Shown here: one piece after another, positions 15,890 through 24,689 of the stretch | How positions within the stretch are numbered: the stretch's first letter is position 1 | How the letters are laid out: every line of letters begins with the position of its first letter | From: Chitinophagaceae bacterium | Lineage (GTDB): Bacteria; Bacteroidota; Bacteroidia; Chitinophagales; Chitinophagaceae | Assembly (NCBI GenBank): GCA_016721725.1 | Contig: JADKHN010000006.1 | Span: 744,001-808,000 of the forward strand | Direction of reading: 5' to 3' | Length of the DNA: 64,000 nucleotides | Translations under genes and position numbers: made by a program | Notes under the pieces: model-generated | The model's input: only the letters and a program-made list of their open reading frames with translations | Told to the model about the DNA's origin: nothing | Databases searched by the model: none

Positions 15890-16783
15890 TCATACTCCGG
15901 CGGCTTTTCTCTCCTTCTGATGCGCCACCATCACCCGTATCATCTGCAATGCCACCGCCAGCAAGATGAATACCAGTCCCAGGTAGAACTGCGGATTCAG
16001 TTGTTCATTCTCCCGGAAGAAGATAAAGGCCAGCAGGATCCCGTAGACCGGTTCGAGATTATAAGTCAGGTTGGCCGTGAAAGCGGAGACCTTTTTCAGC
16101 GCGTTCAGCTGAAGGTCGAAGCTGAAGACCGTACAGGCCCAGGCCAGGATCAGCAGCCAGGCCCAATCGGAGGCAGTTGGCAAATAATAAGCGGCGGGAA
16201 ATTGCAACAGGTAAAATGGAACGATGAATACCAGTGATATCCACCCCCCTCCCATTTCATAAAAAGCCAGTGTCCTGGGGGTGTATCGCTTCAGCAATGA
16301 TTTATTGAATATAGGGAACAAGGCGCTGCCCATCGCGGAAATGATGCCGAAGATGATCCCTGTCTTGTATTGCGGATGAAAATCAAAGATGATATAGATA
16401 CCCGAGATCGCGATGAGTCCCAGCAACAGTTCAACCAGCGATATCCTTTTACGGTCGATCAGGGGCTCGAACAAGGCCGTGAAGAAACCGGTTGCGCTGA
16501 AACACACGAGAGCCACCGAAACATTGGCATATTTCACACTGCCGTAAAAACTAACCCAATGCAGGGCAACGATCACACCGACCCCGCCGATCCTCAGCAT
16601 CTCTTTGAAGCTGACCCTTTGCCACTCCTTTTTCAGATAGAGGATGACACCCAGGGTGAGGAATGTGATCAGCATACGGTACAAGACCAGCAGCCCCTCA
16701 TTCAGGGTGATCAGTTTCCCCAGTATGGCCGTGAAGCCGGCCAGGAACACGGCGACATGCAACTGAAAAAGGGCTTTCTTCAT
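15890..16783 (-). CDS. EamA/DMT-family inner-membrane transporter
   Basis: 297 residues with about ten hydrophobic segments in two halves, the EamA (drug/metabolite transporter) layout. The first half starts FQLHVAVFLAGFTAILGKL and has the usual LITLNEGLLVLYRMLIT. The second EamA repeat begins near KTGIIFGIISAMGSALFPIFNKSLL (about 140). The C-terminal half has the typical FTANLTYNLEPVYGILLAFIFFREN motif before the last helix. DMT transporters export amino acids, metabolites or drugs; the substrate cannot be read. It is a single gene on the minus strand with a good -7 box only five bases before its ATG. Confidence 0.88.
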   Translation of the reverse strand: MKKALFQLHVAVFLAGFTAILGKLITLNEGLLVLYRMLITFLTLGVILYLKKEWQRVSFKEMLRIGGVGVIVALHWVSFYGSVKYANVSVALVCFSATGFFTALFEPLIDRKRISLVELLLGLIAISGIYIIFDFHPQYKTGIIFGIISAMGSALFPIFNKSLLKRYTPRTLAFYEMGGGWISLVFIVPFYLLQFPAAYYLPTASDWAWLLILAWACTVFSFDLQLNALKKVSAFTANLTYNLEPVYGILLAFIFFRENEQLNPQFYLGLVFILLAVALQMIRVMVAHQKERKAAGV

Positions 16784-16787
16784 GCCG

Positions 16788-16796
16788 GCAAAGATA
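16788..16796 (-). promoter_or_regulatory. Putative -7 box of the EamA transporter
   Basis: TATCTTTGC on the minus strand, with only CGGC between the box and the ATG at 16783. If the usual spacing to the transcription start holds, the mRNA has almost no leader. Confidence 0.6.
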
Positions 16797-16957
16797 GTAC
16801 TCCCTTTTCCCGGCCCAAGAAGTTTTGAAATGAACGGGATCTTTGAAGGAAAACCCGCATTAAATCCTTACAATTCAGGCTGATGCGGCCCTTTCCCCAT
16901 TCTACGAAAAAATTCATAAAAAAGCGCAAACGGCAAACTACAAACCCCAAACTAATT

Positions 16958-16966
16958 TATATTTGC
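16958..16966 (+). promoter_or_regulatory. Putative -7 box of the DUF2723 gene
   Basis: TATATTTGC is a full match to the consensus, 20 bases before ATG 16987. It excludes the in-frame ATG at 16963, which lies inside the box. Confidence 0.65.
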
Positions 16967-16986
16967 CAACCTATAACCAACTCTAT

Positions 16987-19900
16987 ATGAATTTTAAACG
17001 CGTCAACAACATTACGGGATGGATCATCTGTATCATCGCGTGCTCGGTTTACATCATGACCATGGAAGCGACCGGCAGCCTCTGGGACTGTGGCGAATTT
17101 GCTTCCAGTGCCTATAAACTGCAGATCCCCCACCCGCCCGGCGCCCCACTCTTTGTCCTGATCGGCCGTCTTTTCATGATCCCTTTCGATCCGGCTCACG
17201 CCGCCACGGGGATCAACCTGATGAGCGCACTGGCCAGCGGATTCACCATCCTCTTCCTGTTCTGGAGCATCACCCATTTCGCCCGTAAACTCGTGCTGAA
17301 CTCCGGCAAGGAATTGAATAGCGACAATGTTTTCATCATCATGGCAGCCGGCGTTGTTGGCGCACTGGCCTATACTTTTTCCGATTCTTTCTGGTACAGC
17401 GCCGTGGAAGGCGAGGTATACGCCCTCTCCTCTTTCTTCACCGCCATCGTGTTCTGGGCCATCCTGAAATGGGAACAGAATGTCGATATCGAAATGAAGG
17501 AAGGCATCAAGGGTCATTTCACCCGCGCCGACCGCTGGATCATCCTCATTTTTTACCTGATGGGCCTTTCCATCGGTGTTCACTTGCTGAACTTGCTGAC
17601 CATCCCCGCCATCGTCATGATCTATTATTATAAAAGGTATGAGAAGATCACCAAATGGGGCACGTTCTGGGCCTTCCTGATCGGTTGCGCCATCACCGGA
17701 CTCGTACAAAAAGCCGTTGTGGTATGGACCATCAAGGGTGCCGGTAATTTCGACATCTTCTTTGTGAACAATCTCGGCATGCCCTTCTTCTCCGGCTTCG
17801 CGTTCTTCTTTGTCTTCATCGCCGGACTGGTTTACCTGGGATTAAGGATCGCTAAAAAGAACAACTGGAACTTCCTCAAACTCGGCCTCTGGAGTTTTGT
17901 GTTCATGCTGCTGGGGTACTCTACCTATTTCACCACGCTGGTCAGGTCGAACGCTGACCCGGCCATTGATATGTATAATGTGGACAACCCCGTTAACCTC
18001 GTGGGCTACCTGAGCCGTGAACAATATGGCGACTGGCCCATCTTATACGGACAGGATTTCACCGCCCAACCGGAAGATACCAAGGTGACGGAGACCTATG
18101 TGAAGAGCAAAGACAAATACGAAAAGAACGGCAGGAAGGTTGAATATGTTTATAATTCTTCGGATATGCATTTGTTCCCGCGTATGTGGGACCAGAGCAA
18201 TGACCAGGGACATGCCGATTATTATGCCGGCTGGATGCAGATCGGCAAGGATAAGCAGGGCAACTGGGAAAGAGCCCCGACCATGGGCGAGAACATCAAA
18301 TTCGCCATGGCCTACCAGGTGGGCTGGATGTACCTCCGCTACTTTATGTGGAATTTCGCCGGGAAGCAGGATGATATCCAGGGTGTGAACATGAGCAATG
18401 TGCGGGATGGTAACTGGAAGACCGGCATTTCCTTCATCGATAAAATGCGGTTGGGTGACCAGGACAGGCTCCCCGACAGCATGAAAAACAATAAGGCCAA
18501 TAACAAACTCTTTGCGCTTCCGCTCATCCTCGGACTCCTGGGATTGATGTATCATATCTTCAGGGATAAGCGGGATGCCCTGGTGGTTGGACTGCTGTTC
18601 TTCTTCACCGGCTTCGCCATCGTGTTCTACCTGAACCAGGCGGGCAATCAACCCCGTGAACGTGACTATGCTTATGTGGGTTCCTTCTACGCATTCGCCA
18701 TCTGGATCGGACTGGGAGTGCTCTATGTAAAAGAATTGTTCTCCAGTTTCCTGAAAAATAAAATGGCCTTGAATATAGTCGCTGCCGGCCTTTGCCTGGT
18801 AGCCGTACCGGTATTGATGGCCAGCCAGGAATGGGATGACCATGACCGCAGCAATAAGACCCTGGCCAGGGACCTCGCTACGGATTACCTGGAAAGTTGC
18901 GCCAAAAACGCGATTGTGATCTCCTTCGGTGACAATGATACTTATCCCCTTTGGTACGCACAGGAAGTGCAGGGTATCCGCAGGGATGTTCGCGTCATCA
19001 ATTCAAGCCTCCTGGGTACCGATTGGTACATCAACCAGCTCCGGTATAAACTGAATGAAAGCGCACCGATCGATCCGGTTTGGACACCCGAACAGATCGA
19101 AGGGGCCAGCCGCGACATCATCTATTACGCTCCCAAGGCGGGTATCGATCCCAACCAATACCTGGACCTGTACACCGTGATGAAAGACTGGGCCGGAAGT
19201 GACGACCCCAACAAGATGGAACAGGGAAGGGACGGCAGCCTGCTCAATATCTACCCCACCCGTAAAGTCTCCGTACCGGTTGACGTGAACCTGGTCAGGC
19301 AGAATGGAACGGTCAATGCCGATGACAGTGTGGAGACCGAGATCAGGTTCGACATCCCCAAGAACGTCCTGTTCAAGAATGATGCCGCCATATTGAACAT
19401 CATCGCGGGCAACAAATGGAAAAGGCCTATTTACTTCACGTCGTCCGACGCGGGAGGACTGGGATTCCAGAGTTATATCCGGCAGGACGGGCTGACCTAC
19501 AGGCTGGTTCCCGTGTTGAACAAAGAAGTGAATGAAGAATGGGTGTATGACAAGATGATGAACAAATTCGCATCCGGCAACGCGGACAAGCCGGGCGTTT
19601 ATTTTGATGAGGAAAACCGTCGACATCTCAATACCATCCGCCAGGCCTATGCCATTGCCGCGCTCAACCTGGCCCAAAGCAATAAAAAGGATCAGGCGAT
19701 CAAATTGCTGAACAAATGCGACAAGATGATGCTGGAAGAGAATTTCCCTTACGGCATGGTCTCCCGCGGACAGCAGCACAATTATGTCTCCATGATCATG
19801 TTGCAGGCCTCCTATATGGCGGGCGATACCGTACTGGCTTCCAAGATCACCAAAAGCCTAAGAAAGGATCTTGAACAACAGCTCAGCTATTATGCTTCGC

Positions 19901-20106
19901 TCAGTGAGGACCAGGCTGCTGATTTTGATTTCACCGATCAGTCGGGACGCAAACGTGGCGATAAGAATGAATCGGAAAGGTTCCTGGGCCAGATTCTCGG
20001 CATGGAACAGCAATTCAGGGCTCCAAAAGCACTGGAAACCCCCGCACCGGCCATCAACAACCAACCGGTGAACACCCCAAAAGCGGCTGATTCGCAAAAG
20101 AAATAA
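16987..20106 (+). CDS. DUF2723 (TMEM260/GT117-type) membrane protein
   Basis: 1039 residues. The N-terminal part (about 1-160) is DUF2723: NNITGWIICIIACSVYIMTME, then SLWDCGEFASSAYKLQIPHPPGAPLF, where the conserved Asp/Glu pair DCGEF resembles the catalytic region of GT-C protein O-mannosyltransferases. At least ten membrane helices are visible up to about residue 620. The remainder (about 640-1010) is soluble and includes VISFGDNDTYPLWYAQEVQGIRRDVRVINSSLLGTDWY and TPR-like helices (YAIAALNLAQSNKKDQAIKLLNKC). A role in protein O-glycosylation at the inner membrane is inferred from family annotation, not shown. Single-gene unit ended by a strong terminator. Confidence 0.85.
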   Translation: MNFKRVNNITGWIICIIACSVYIMTMEATGSLWDCGEFASSAYKLQIPHPPGAPLFVLIGRLFMIPFDPAHAATGINLMSALASGFTILFLFWSITHFARKLVLNSGKELNSDNVFIIMAAGVVGALAYTFSDSFWYSAVEGEVYALSSFFTAIVFWAILKWEQNVDIEMKEGIKGHFTRADRWIILIFYLMGLSIGVHLLNLLTIPAIVMIYYYKRYEKITKWGTFWAFLIGCAITGLVQKAVVVWTIKGAGNFDIFFVNNLGMPFFSGFAFFFVFIAGLVYLGLRIAKKNNWNFLKLGLWSFVFMLLGYSTYFTTLVRSNADPAIDMYNVDNPVNLVGYLSREQYGDWPILYGQDFTAQPEDTKVTETYVKSKDKYEKNGRKVEYVYNSSDMHLFPRMWDQSNDQGHADYYAGWMQIGKDKQGNWERAPTMGENIKFAMAYQVGWMYLRYFMWNFAGKQDDIQGVNMSNVRDGNWKTGISFIDKMRLGDQDRLPDSMKNNKANNKLFALPLILGLLGLMYHIFRDKRDALVVGLLFFFTGFAIVFYLNQAGNQPRERDYAYVGSFYAFAIWIGLGVLYVKELFSSFLKNKMALNIVAAGLCLVAVPVLMASQEWDDHDRSNKTLARDLATDYLESCAKNAIVISFGDNDTYPLWYAQEVQGIRRDVRVINSSLLGTDWYINQLRYKLNESAPIDPVWTPEQIEGASRDIIYYAPKAGIDPNQYLDLYTVMKDWAGSDDPNKMEQGRDGSLLNIYPTRKVSVPVDVNLVRQNGTVNADDSVETEIRFDIPKNVLFKNDAAILNIIAGNKWKRPIYFTSSDAGGLGFQSYIRQDGLTYRLVPVLNKEVNEEWVYDKMMNKFASGNADKPGVYFDEENRRHLNTIRQAYAIAALNLAQSNKKDQAIKLLNKCDKMMLEENFPYGMVSRGQQHNYVSMIMLQASYMAGDTVLASKITKSLRKDLEQQLSYYASLSEDQAADFDFTDQSGRKRGDKNESERFLGQILGMEQQFRAPKALETPAPAINNQPVNTPKAADSQKK

Positions 20107-20122
20107 AAGATCCCAGTCATAA

Positions 20123-20157
20123 AAAAGATCCCTGTAGAATCAGGGATCTTTTTTTTA
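20123..20157 (+). terminator. Rho-independent terminator after the DUF2723 gene
   Basis: AAAGATCCCTG, a short loop, then CAGGGATCTTT followed by a T-run. The A-run before the stem makes it potentially active in both directions. Confidence 0.9.
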
Positions 20158-20204
20158 ACATCAGAACATATTGAAGGATTTAAATGTTTTGTATTTTTAG
20201 ACGG

Positions 20205-20253
20205 GTCTGACGGTATATAATATCCGTCAGACGGTATTCAACCGTCAAGACGG
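20205..20253. promoter_or_regulatory. Cluster of overlapping GACGG palindromes before the VWA gene
   Basis: GTCTGACGG (20205-20213) and CCGTCAGAC (20224-20232) are perfect 9-bp inverted arms around an A/T-only centre. GACGGT/ACCGTC (20230-20246) and CCGTC-aa-GACGG (20242-20253) overlap it. The cluster ends nine bases before the VWA gene's ATG, so it is either an operator or a structured 5' leader. Confidence 0.6.
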
Positions 20254-20261
20254 AAATAAAT

Positions 20262-21359
20262 ATGAAAGGCTTCCACTTTACCCGATTCAACCCCGAAGAG
20301 CAAGGCAAAACGCCCTTTGAAAAACTGCTGGACCTCTTCCTGCAATTACTGACCTATACCAACGGGGATTTCAATGAAGCCATGCAATGGATGAATGAAC
20401 TGGACAAGGAATACAAACTCACCAATCCCGATTACGGCATCGGCGATTTCATCGAAGACCTGAAAGAGAAGGGTTATATCAATGAAAGACCCGGAACCGG
20501 GGATATCTCCATCACGCCGAAGACAGAAAGGGGGATCCGGAAGAAAAGCCTGGAAGAGATCTTCGGAAAACTAAAAAAGACCAGATCAGGAAACCACCAT
20601 ACATTCAAACCCGGTGGCGGCGATGAGATCAATCCCGAGACCCGACCCTTCACCTTCGGGGACACCCTTGAACAGATCGACTTCACCCATTCCATCCGGA
20701 ACGCGCAGATCAACCATGGCATCGACAGTTTCATCCTCAGGGAAGATGACCTGGAGATCAGGGAGACGGATTTCAAGAGCCAGACCTCTACCGTACTCAT
20801 GATCGACATCTCACACAGCATGATCCTTTACGGCGAAGACCGCATCACACCGGCTAAAAAAGTGGCGATGGCGCTGAGCGAACTCATCCAGACCAAATAC
20901 CCGAAAGACACCCTGGACATCGTCGTCTTTGGCAACGATGCCTGGCCCATTGAAGTGAAGGACCTGCCTTATCTGCAGGTTGGGCCTTATCATACCAATA
21001 CCGTGGCCGGATTGGAACTGGCCATGGATATCCTGCGGAAGCGCCGGAATCCCAATAAACAGATCTTCATGATCACGGATGGTAAGCCCACTTGCCTGAA
21101 AGTAGGCAGCCGGTATTATAAGAACAGCTGGGGCGTTGACCGGAAGATCCTGAACCGGTGCATGAGCCTGGCCACGCAATGCAAAAAACTCAAGATCCCC
21201 ATCACCACGTTCATGATCGCTTCCGACCCTTACCTGCAGCGCTTCGTTCAGGAGTTCACCGAATGCAATAACGGGAAGGCCTTCTTCGCCTCACTGGATA
21301 AACTGGGAGCCTTCATTTTCCGTGACTTCGAGAGCGGGAAAAGGAAGACGGTGTATTAA
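20262..21359 (+). CDS. VWA-domain protein (metal-chelatase-type partner)
   Basis: 365 residues. The N-terminal half (about 1-170) is charged and helical and holds FEKLLDLFLQLLTYTNGDFNEAMQWM. The C-terminal half is a von Willebrand factor A domain with a full MIDAS site: DISHSM (DxSxS) near 186 and ITDGKPT near 275. Such VWA proteins pair with an AAA+ ATPase in the way BchD/BchI or CobT/CobS do, forming metal-dependent remodelling machines. Its likely partner is the AAA+ gene at 21943, but a GxxExxY element now separates them. The client is unknown. It starts directly after the GACGG palindrome cluster. Confidence 0.85.
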   Translation: MKGFHFTRFNPEEQGKTPFEKLLDLFLQLLTYTNGDFNEAMQWMNELDKEYKLTNPDYGIGDFIEDLKEKGYINERPGTGDISITPKTERGIRKKSLEEIFGKLKKTRSGNHHTFKPGGGDEINPETRPFTFGDTLEQIDFTHSIRNAQINHGIDSFILREDDLEIRETDFKSQTSTVLMIDISHSMILYGEDRITPAKKVAMALSELIQTKYPKDTLDIVVFGNDAWPIEVKDLPYLQVGPYHTNTVAGLELAMDILRKRRNPNKQIFMITDGKPTCLKVGSRYYKNSWGVDRKILNRCMSLATQCKKLKIPITTFMIASDPYLQRFVQEFTECNNGKAFFASLDKLGAFIFRDFESGKRKTVY

Positions 21360-21367
21360 ATGGGATA

Positions 21368-21910
21368 GCCACTAAGTCACAAAGGCACAAAGTAAACTTT
21401 TTCAAATTTTAATATGTATTTGAATTTAAGTGAAAGAGAAGAATTCTTAGGCAAAGAGATCGTCGATGCTGCATATAAAGTTCACAAGCAACTGGGTCCC
21501 GGGCTACTGGAAAAAATATATGAAGCCTGCTTTTGCTATGAATTGGGAAAAAAGGAAATCCCTTGCAAACGACAAGTAGAATTACCCATTTACTATGATG
21601 ACAAAGTTTTTGATGAAGGTTTAAAACTGGACGTACTTGTGGATAATTTAGTCATTTGTGAATTGAAAGCAAAAGATGAGTTGAACAGATTATGGCTGGC
21701 ACAATTAAAGAGTCATCTAAAGTTGACCAACCTTAGGCTTGGCTATTTGATAAATTTCAATGTCCCTCTCATAAAAGAAGGCATCACCAGATTCATAGTT
21801 TAATGAAAAATCGTTCTGGTAAACCTAACAAACGGTTACCGTTTCCTTTGTGCCTTTGAGCCTTTGAGCCTTTGAGCCTTTGAGCCTTTGAGCCTTTGAG
21901 CCTTAGTGGC
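21368..21910. mobile_element. GxxExxY element bounded by inverted octamer repeats
   Basis: The left end (21368-21392) reads GCCACTAAG, TCACAAAGG, CACAAAG. The right end (21845-21910), read in reverse, gives GCCACTAAGG, six copies of CTCAAAGG and then CACAAAGG. The outer 9 bases are identical inverted copies, and the inner GGCACAAAG is also shared. Between them is a single gene for a PDDEXK-type protein. The unit sits between two genes that would normally be adjacent partners. I find no target-site duplication. That it is or was mobile is inference from structure and from three short relatives in this window. Confidence 0.5.
21414..21803 (+). CDS. GxxExxY protein (PDDEXK_3-type nuclease fold)
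   Basis: 129 residues. The defining motif GLLEKIY (GxxExxY) is at about 31-37, preceded by EIVDAAYKVHKQLGPG. The nuclease-like core follows: YYDDKVFDEGLKLDVLVDN and CELKA, giving the D...ExK pattern of the PD-(D/E)xK superfamily. Members are common in Bacteroidota, but a biological role has not been established to my knowledge. It begins 21 bases after the left inverted repeat and ends 42 bases before the right one. Its codon use looks more A/T-rich than its neighbours. Being flanked by inverted repeats and lying between a VWA and an AAA+ gene suggests it arrived as a small element. Confidence 0.9.
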   Translation: MYLNLSEREEFLGKEIVDAAYKVHKQLGPGLLEKIYEACFCYELGKKEIPCKRQVELPIYYDDKVFDEGLKLDVLVDNLVICELKAKDELNRLWLAQLKSHLKLTNLRLGYLINFNVPLIKEGITRFIV

Positions 21911-21942
21911 AAAATAAAATAATCTGAGCTAAAAAAGTAAAA

Positions 21943-23469
21943 ATGGACATCAAAAAGATCAACACCCTTGGCGAACTTAAGAAATCTAAGTACGTATCAA
22001 AAAGCATCAAGCAGGAGATCCGCGACAACCTCATCGTAAAATTAAAAGCTAAGGAAAACCCCTTCCCGGGAATTCTGGGATACGAAGACTCCGTGATCCC
22101 GGATACCGAAAGGGCACTGCTTTCCCAACACAATATCCTTTTCCTGGGGTTGCGGGGCCAGGCCAAGACCCGCATGGCCCGACTGATGACCGGATTGCTC
22201 GATGAATACATTCCCGTTGTGGCGGGCAGTGAGATCAATGACGATCCCTTTCACCCGGTCAGTCGTTATGCTTTAGACCTTATTGCAGCTAAAGGAGATG
22301 AAACGCCCATTCAATGGATGCACCGCAGCCAGCGTTACGGCGAAAAACTGGCCACGCCGGATGTAAGCGTAGCCGACCTGATCGGGGATATCGATCCCAT
22401 CAAGGCCGCGAACCTGAAACTCGATTTCGCGGATGAAAGGGTCATGCACTATGGGATCATCCCCCGCAGCAACCGAAGCATTTTCGTGATCAATGAACTG
22501 CCCGACCTGCAGGCCAGGATCCAGGTATCGCTCTTTAATATCCTGGAAGAAGGCGACCTGCAGATCCGGGGATTCAAATTAAGACTGCCCCTGGATGTGC
22601 TGTTCGTATTCACCGCCAACCCGGAGGATTATACCAACCGGGGCAGCATCGTCACGCCGCTGAAAGACCGGATCGAGAGCCAGATCCTGACCCATTATCC
22701 CCGGACACTGGAGACCTCACTGGAGATCACCAGCCAGGAAGCCAGCATTAGCGAAATACAGGAAAAAAGGGTCGTCGTAAGCGACCTGGTGAAACGATTG
22801 ATCGAGCAAGTGGCCTTTGAAGCCCGGGGAAGCGAACTGGTGGATAAGAAAAGCGGTGTCAGCGCCAGGCTCACCATCAGCGCCTTTGAGAATGCCGTCA
22901 GCGCGGCGGAACGCAGGGCCATCATCAATGGGGAAGAACAAACACAGGTATGGCTCAGCGACCTGGTGGGCATCATTCCCTCCATAACCGGTAAGATCGA
23001 ACTGGTTTATGAAGGCGAACAGGAAGGACCATACCAGGTGGCCTATAACCTGCTGGAAAGATCGATCCGGACACAGTTTAGCCAGTATTTCCCTAACCCG
23101 GACACCCTGAAAAAGAAAAGAACAAAGGAAGCGGCACCGGAAGAAAATCCTTACAAAGCCATCATACGCTGGTTTGATGCCGGTAATTCGCTGAATAATT
23201 TCTTTGAGACCAGGGATGAAGACAAGATGCAGTTATTGTACAAGGTCGACGGGTTGCATTCCCTGGTAAAAAAATATTTCAAATCAGCCAACGAAAGGGA
23301 AAGCGCCTTGCTGATGGAATTCGTACTTCATGGACTGGCTGCCCATTCTCTGATCAGTAAAAAGGTCCTGGAGGGAAAAATAGAATTCAAGGATCTCATG
23401 GGCAGCATGCTGAACATGGGCTCCCGGCATTTTGATGAAGAGGATTTCAATGAAGGAGATTTCAATTGA
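21943..23469 (+). CDS. Magnesium-chelatase-like AAA+ ATPase
   Basis: 508 residues. The AAA+ core (about 30-260) has FLGLRGQAKTR as Walker A, SIFVINELPDL as Walker B (with Asn where Asp is common), QVSLFNILEEGDLQIRG, and the sensor segment VLFVFTANPEDYTNRG. This is the ChlI/BchI-like group. The C-terminal part (about 270-508) is helical. The expected partner is a VWA protein, found upstream at 20262. The pair probably remodels or loads a client with ATP, but the client is not known. The Walker B Asn is an oddity worth checking against homologues. Followed by two palindromes in the convergent gap to murB. Confidence 0.85.
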   Translation: MDIKKINTLGELKKSKYVSKSIKQEIRDNLIVKLKAKENPFPGILGYEDSVIPDTERALLSQHNILFLGLRGQAKTRMARLMTGLLDEYIPVVAGSEINDDPFHPVSRYALDLIAAKGDETPIQWMHRSQRYGEKLATPDVSVADLIGDIDPIKAANLKLDFADERVMHYGIIPRSNRSIFVINELPDLQARIQVSLFNILEEGDLQIRGFKLRLPLDVLFVFTANPEDYTNRGSIVTPLKDRIESQILTHYPRTLETSLEITSQEASISEIQEKRVVVSDLVKRLIEQVAFEARGSELVDKKSGVSARLTISAFENAVSAAERRAIINGEEQTQVWLSDLVGIIPSITGKIELVYEGEQEGPYQVAYNLLERSIRTQFSQYFPNPDTLKKKRTKEAAPEENPYKAIIRWFDAGNSLNNFFETRDEDKMQLLYKVDGLHSLVKKYFKSANERESALLMEFVLHGLAAHSLISKKVLEGKIEFKDLMGSMLNMGSRHFDEEDFNEGDFN

Positions 23470-23477
23470 CGGGATCC

Positions 23478-23508
23478 ACTTTGCCAAAGTTTAGAACTTT
23501 GGCAAAGT
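23478..23508. repeat. 31-bp palindrome, copy 1
   Basis: ACTTTGCCAAAGTT, a TAG loop, then AACTTTGGCAAAGT: perfect 14-bp arms. Located nine bases after the AAA+ stop codon. It could act as a terminator for the AAA+ gene, although no T-run follows directly. Confidence 0.85.
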
Positions 23509-23579
23509 TCTGTTTAAAATATTTTTTACTTCCCCTTACGGCATCACCAAAAAATATGGATTAACGAATCGGATATAAA

Positions 23580-23610
23580 ACTTTGCCAAAGTTTAGAAAT
23601 TTGGCAAAGT
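23580..23610. repeat. 31-bp palindrome, copy 2
   Basis: Same sequence as 23478-23508 with one change (AAATTT for AACTTT in the right arm), 102 bases downstream and five bases before the murB stop. Confidence 0.85.
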
Positions 23611-23615
23611 TCAGC

Positions 23616-24668
23616 TCACAAGATATTCACTTCCCTTTCCAATTCCACCCCGAAAGTTTTTTTGACGGATTGAAGGATGGCTTCACTGAGATCGAATATC
23701 TCTTTACCGCTGGCCTGCCCGTAATTCACCAGTACCAGGGATTGCCAGGCATGGCATCCGGCATCTCCCCGGCGATATCCTTTCCAGCTTTCGCCTTCCG
23801 CGGGTCCGCAGTGTTCGATCAGCCAGCCCGCAGCCAGTTTATAATCCCCGTTTTCCTGTACATACCCCACGATCCTGGGGAATCTTTCTTTCAGTGCCAG
23901 GAATGTATCCGCCGACACATGGGGATTCTTGAAAAAGCTTCCGGCATTGCCGATCAGTTTAGGGTCAGGCAATTTTGAGGAACGGATATGGATCACGGCC
24001 TTCGCAATCGTTTGTATGTTCAGTTCCTTTACCCCCATCCTCTCCAATTCCTGTTTAACGGTTCCGTATGAGATATTGAGATCAGGTGATTTATTCAGCC
24101 TGAAATTAACGGCGGTGATCACAAACTGGCCCCTGTACTTTTTCTTGAAAATACTTTCGCGGTATCCGAATTCACAATCGTTGACGGAAAACAGATGGGT
24201 CTTCCGGTCCCCGATATGCAGGGCTTCTACGGATTGGATCACGTTCTTCACTTCAACCCCGTAAGCGCCGATGTTCTGGATGGGTGAAGCGCCCACATTG
24301 CCCGGGATCAGGGCCAGGTTCTCCACCCCTGCCCAGTTCTGGTGCAGGCAATGGAGTACGAATTCATGCCAGACCACTCCGGCGCCGACCCTTACATAAA
24401 TGTGGTGTGTGTCTTCCTTGACCTCCTTGATGCCCGATAATTCGTTCTTCAAAACCAGTCCGTCAAAATCTTTGGTGAACAGGATATTACTGCCGCCGCC
24501 TAAGATCAAGATTGGTCGTTGAGGTTTACCGGCTGACTGTCCTTTGAATTCGATCAGTTCCAATATTTCTTCAGTAGTTGCAAAGGAGGCGAAATACCTG
24601 GCCCTCACATCTATGCCAAACGTATTGTGCGATTTGAGTGATCTGTTCTCCTGAATATTCATGGTCAA
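23616..24668 (-). CDS. murB: UDP-N-acetylenolpyruvoylglucosamine reductase MurB
   Basis: MurB reduces UDP-GlcNAc-enolpyruvate to UDP-MurNAc with NADPH and FAD, the second committed step of peptidoglycan synthesis. The 350-residue protein starts MTMNIQENRSLKSHNTFGIDV (a second ATG two codons later is equally possible). The FAD domain has ILILGGGSNILFT (about 53-65) and the PGNVGASPIQNIGAYGVEV segment. The catalytic Ser region is NAGSFFKNP (about 240). The long C-terminus (EHCGPAEGESWKGYRRGDAGCHAW) is of the type seen in E. coli MurB. It lies 21 bases after priA on the same strand; the gap is filled with ATCCATTGTC-like words. Confidence 0.95.
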   Translation of the reverse strand: MTMNIQENRSLKSHNTFGIDVRARYFASFATTEEILELIEFKGQSAGKPQRPILILGGGSNILFTKDFDGLVLKNELSGIKEVKEDTHHIYVRVGAGVVWHEFVLHCLHQNWAGVENLALIPGNVGASPIQNIGAYGVEVKNVIQSVEALHIGDRKTHLFSVNDCEFGYRESIFKKKYRGQFVITAVNFRLNKSPDLNISYGTVKQELERMGVKELNIQTIAKAVIHIRSSKLPDPKLIGNAGSFFKNPHVSADTFLALKERFPRIVGYVQENGDYKLAAGWLIEHCGPAEGESWKGYRRGDAGCHAWQSLVLVNYGQASGKEIFDLSEAILQSVKKTFGVELEREVNIL

Positions 24669-24689
24669 TTATCCATTGTCTGTTTTCCA

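Noticed and set aside
18043..18843. 266-codon minus-strand frame opposite the DUF2723 gene
   Set aside because: Shadow of the GC-biased third positions of the plus-strand gene; no motif, start context or promoter.
21845..21910. CRISPR-like array
   Set aside because: The repeated unit is an 8-mer with no spacers and no cas genes. It is a tandem array and half of an inverted repeat.
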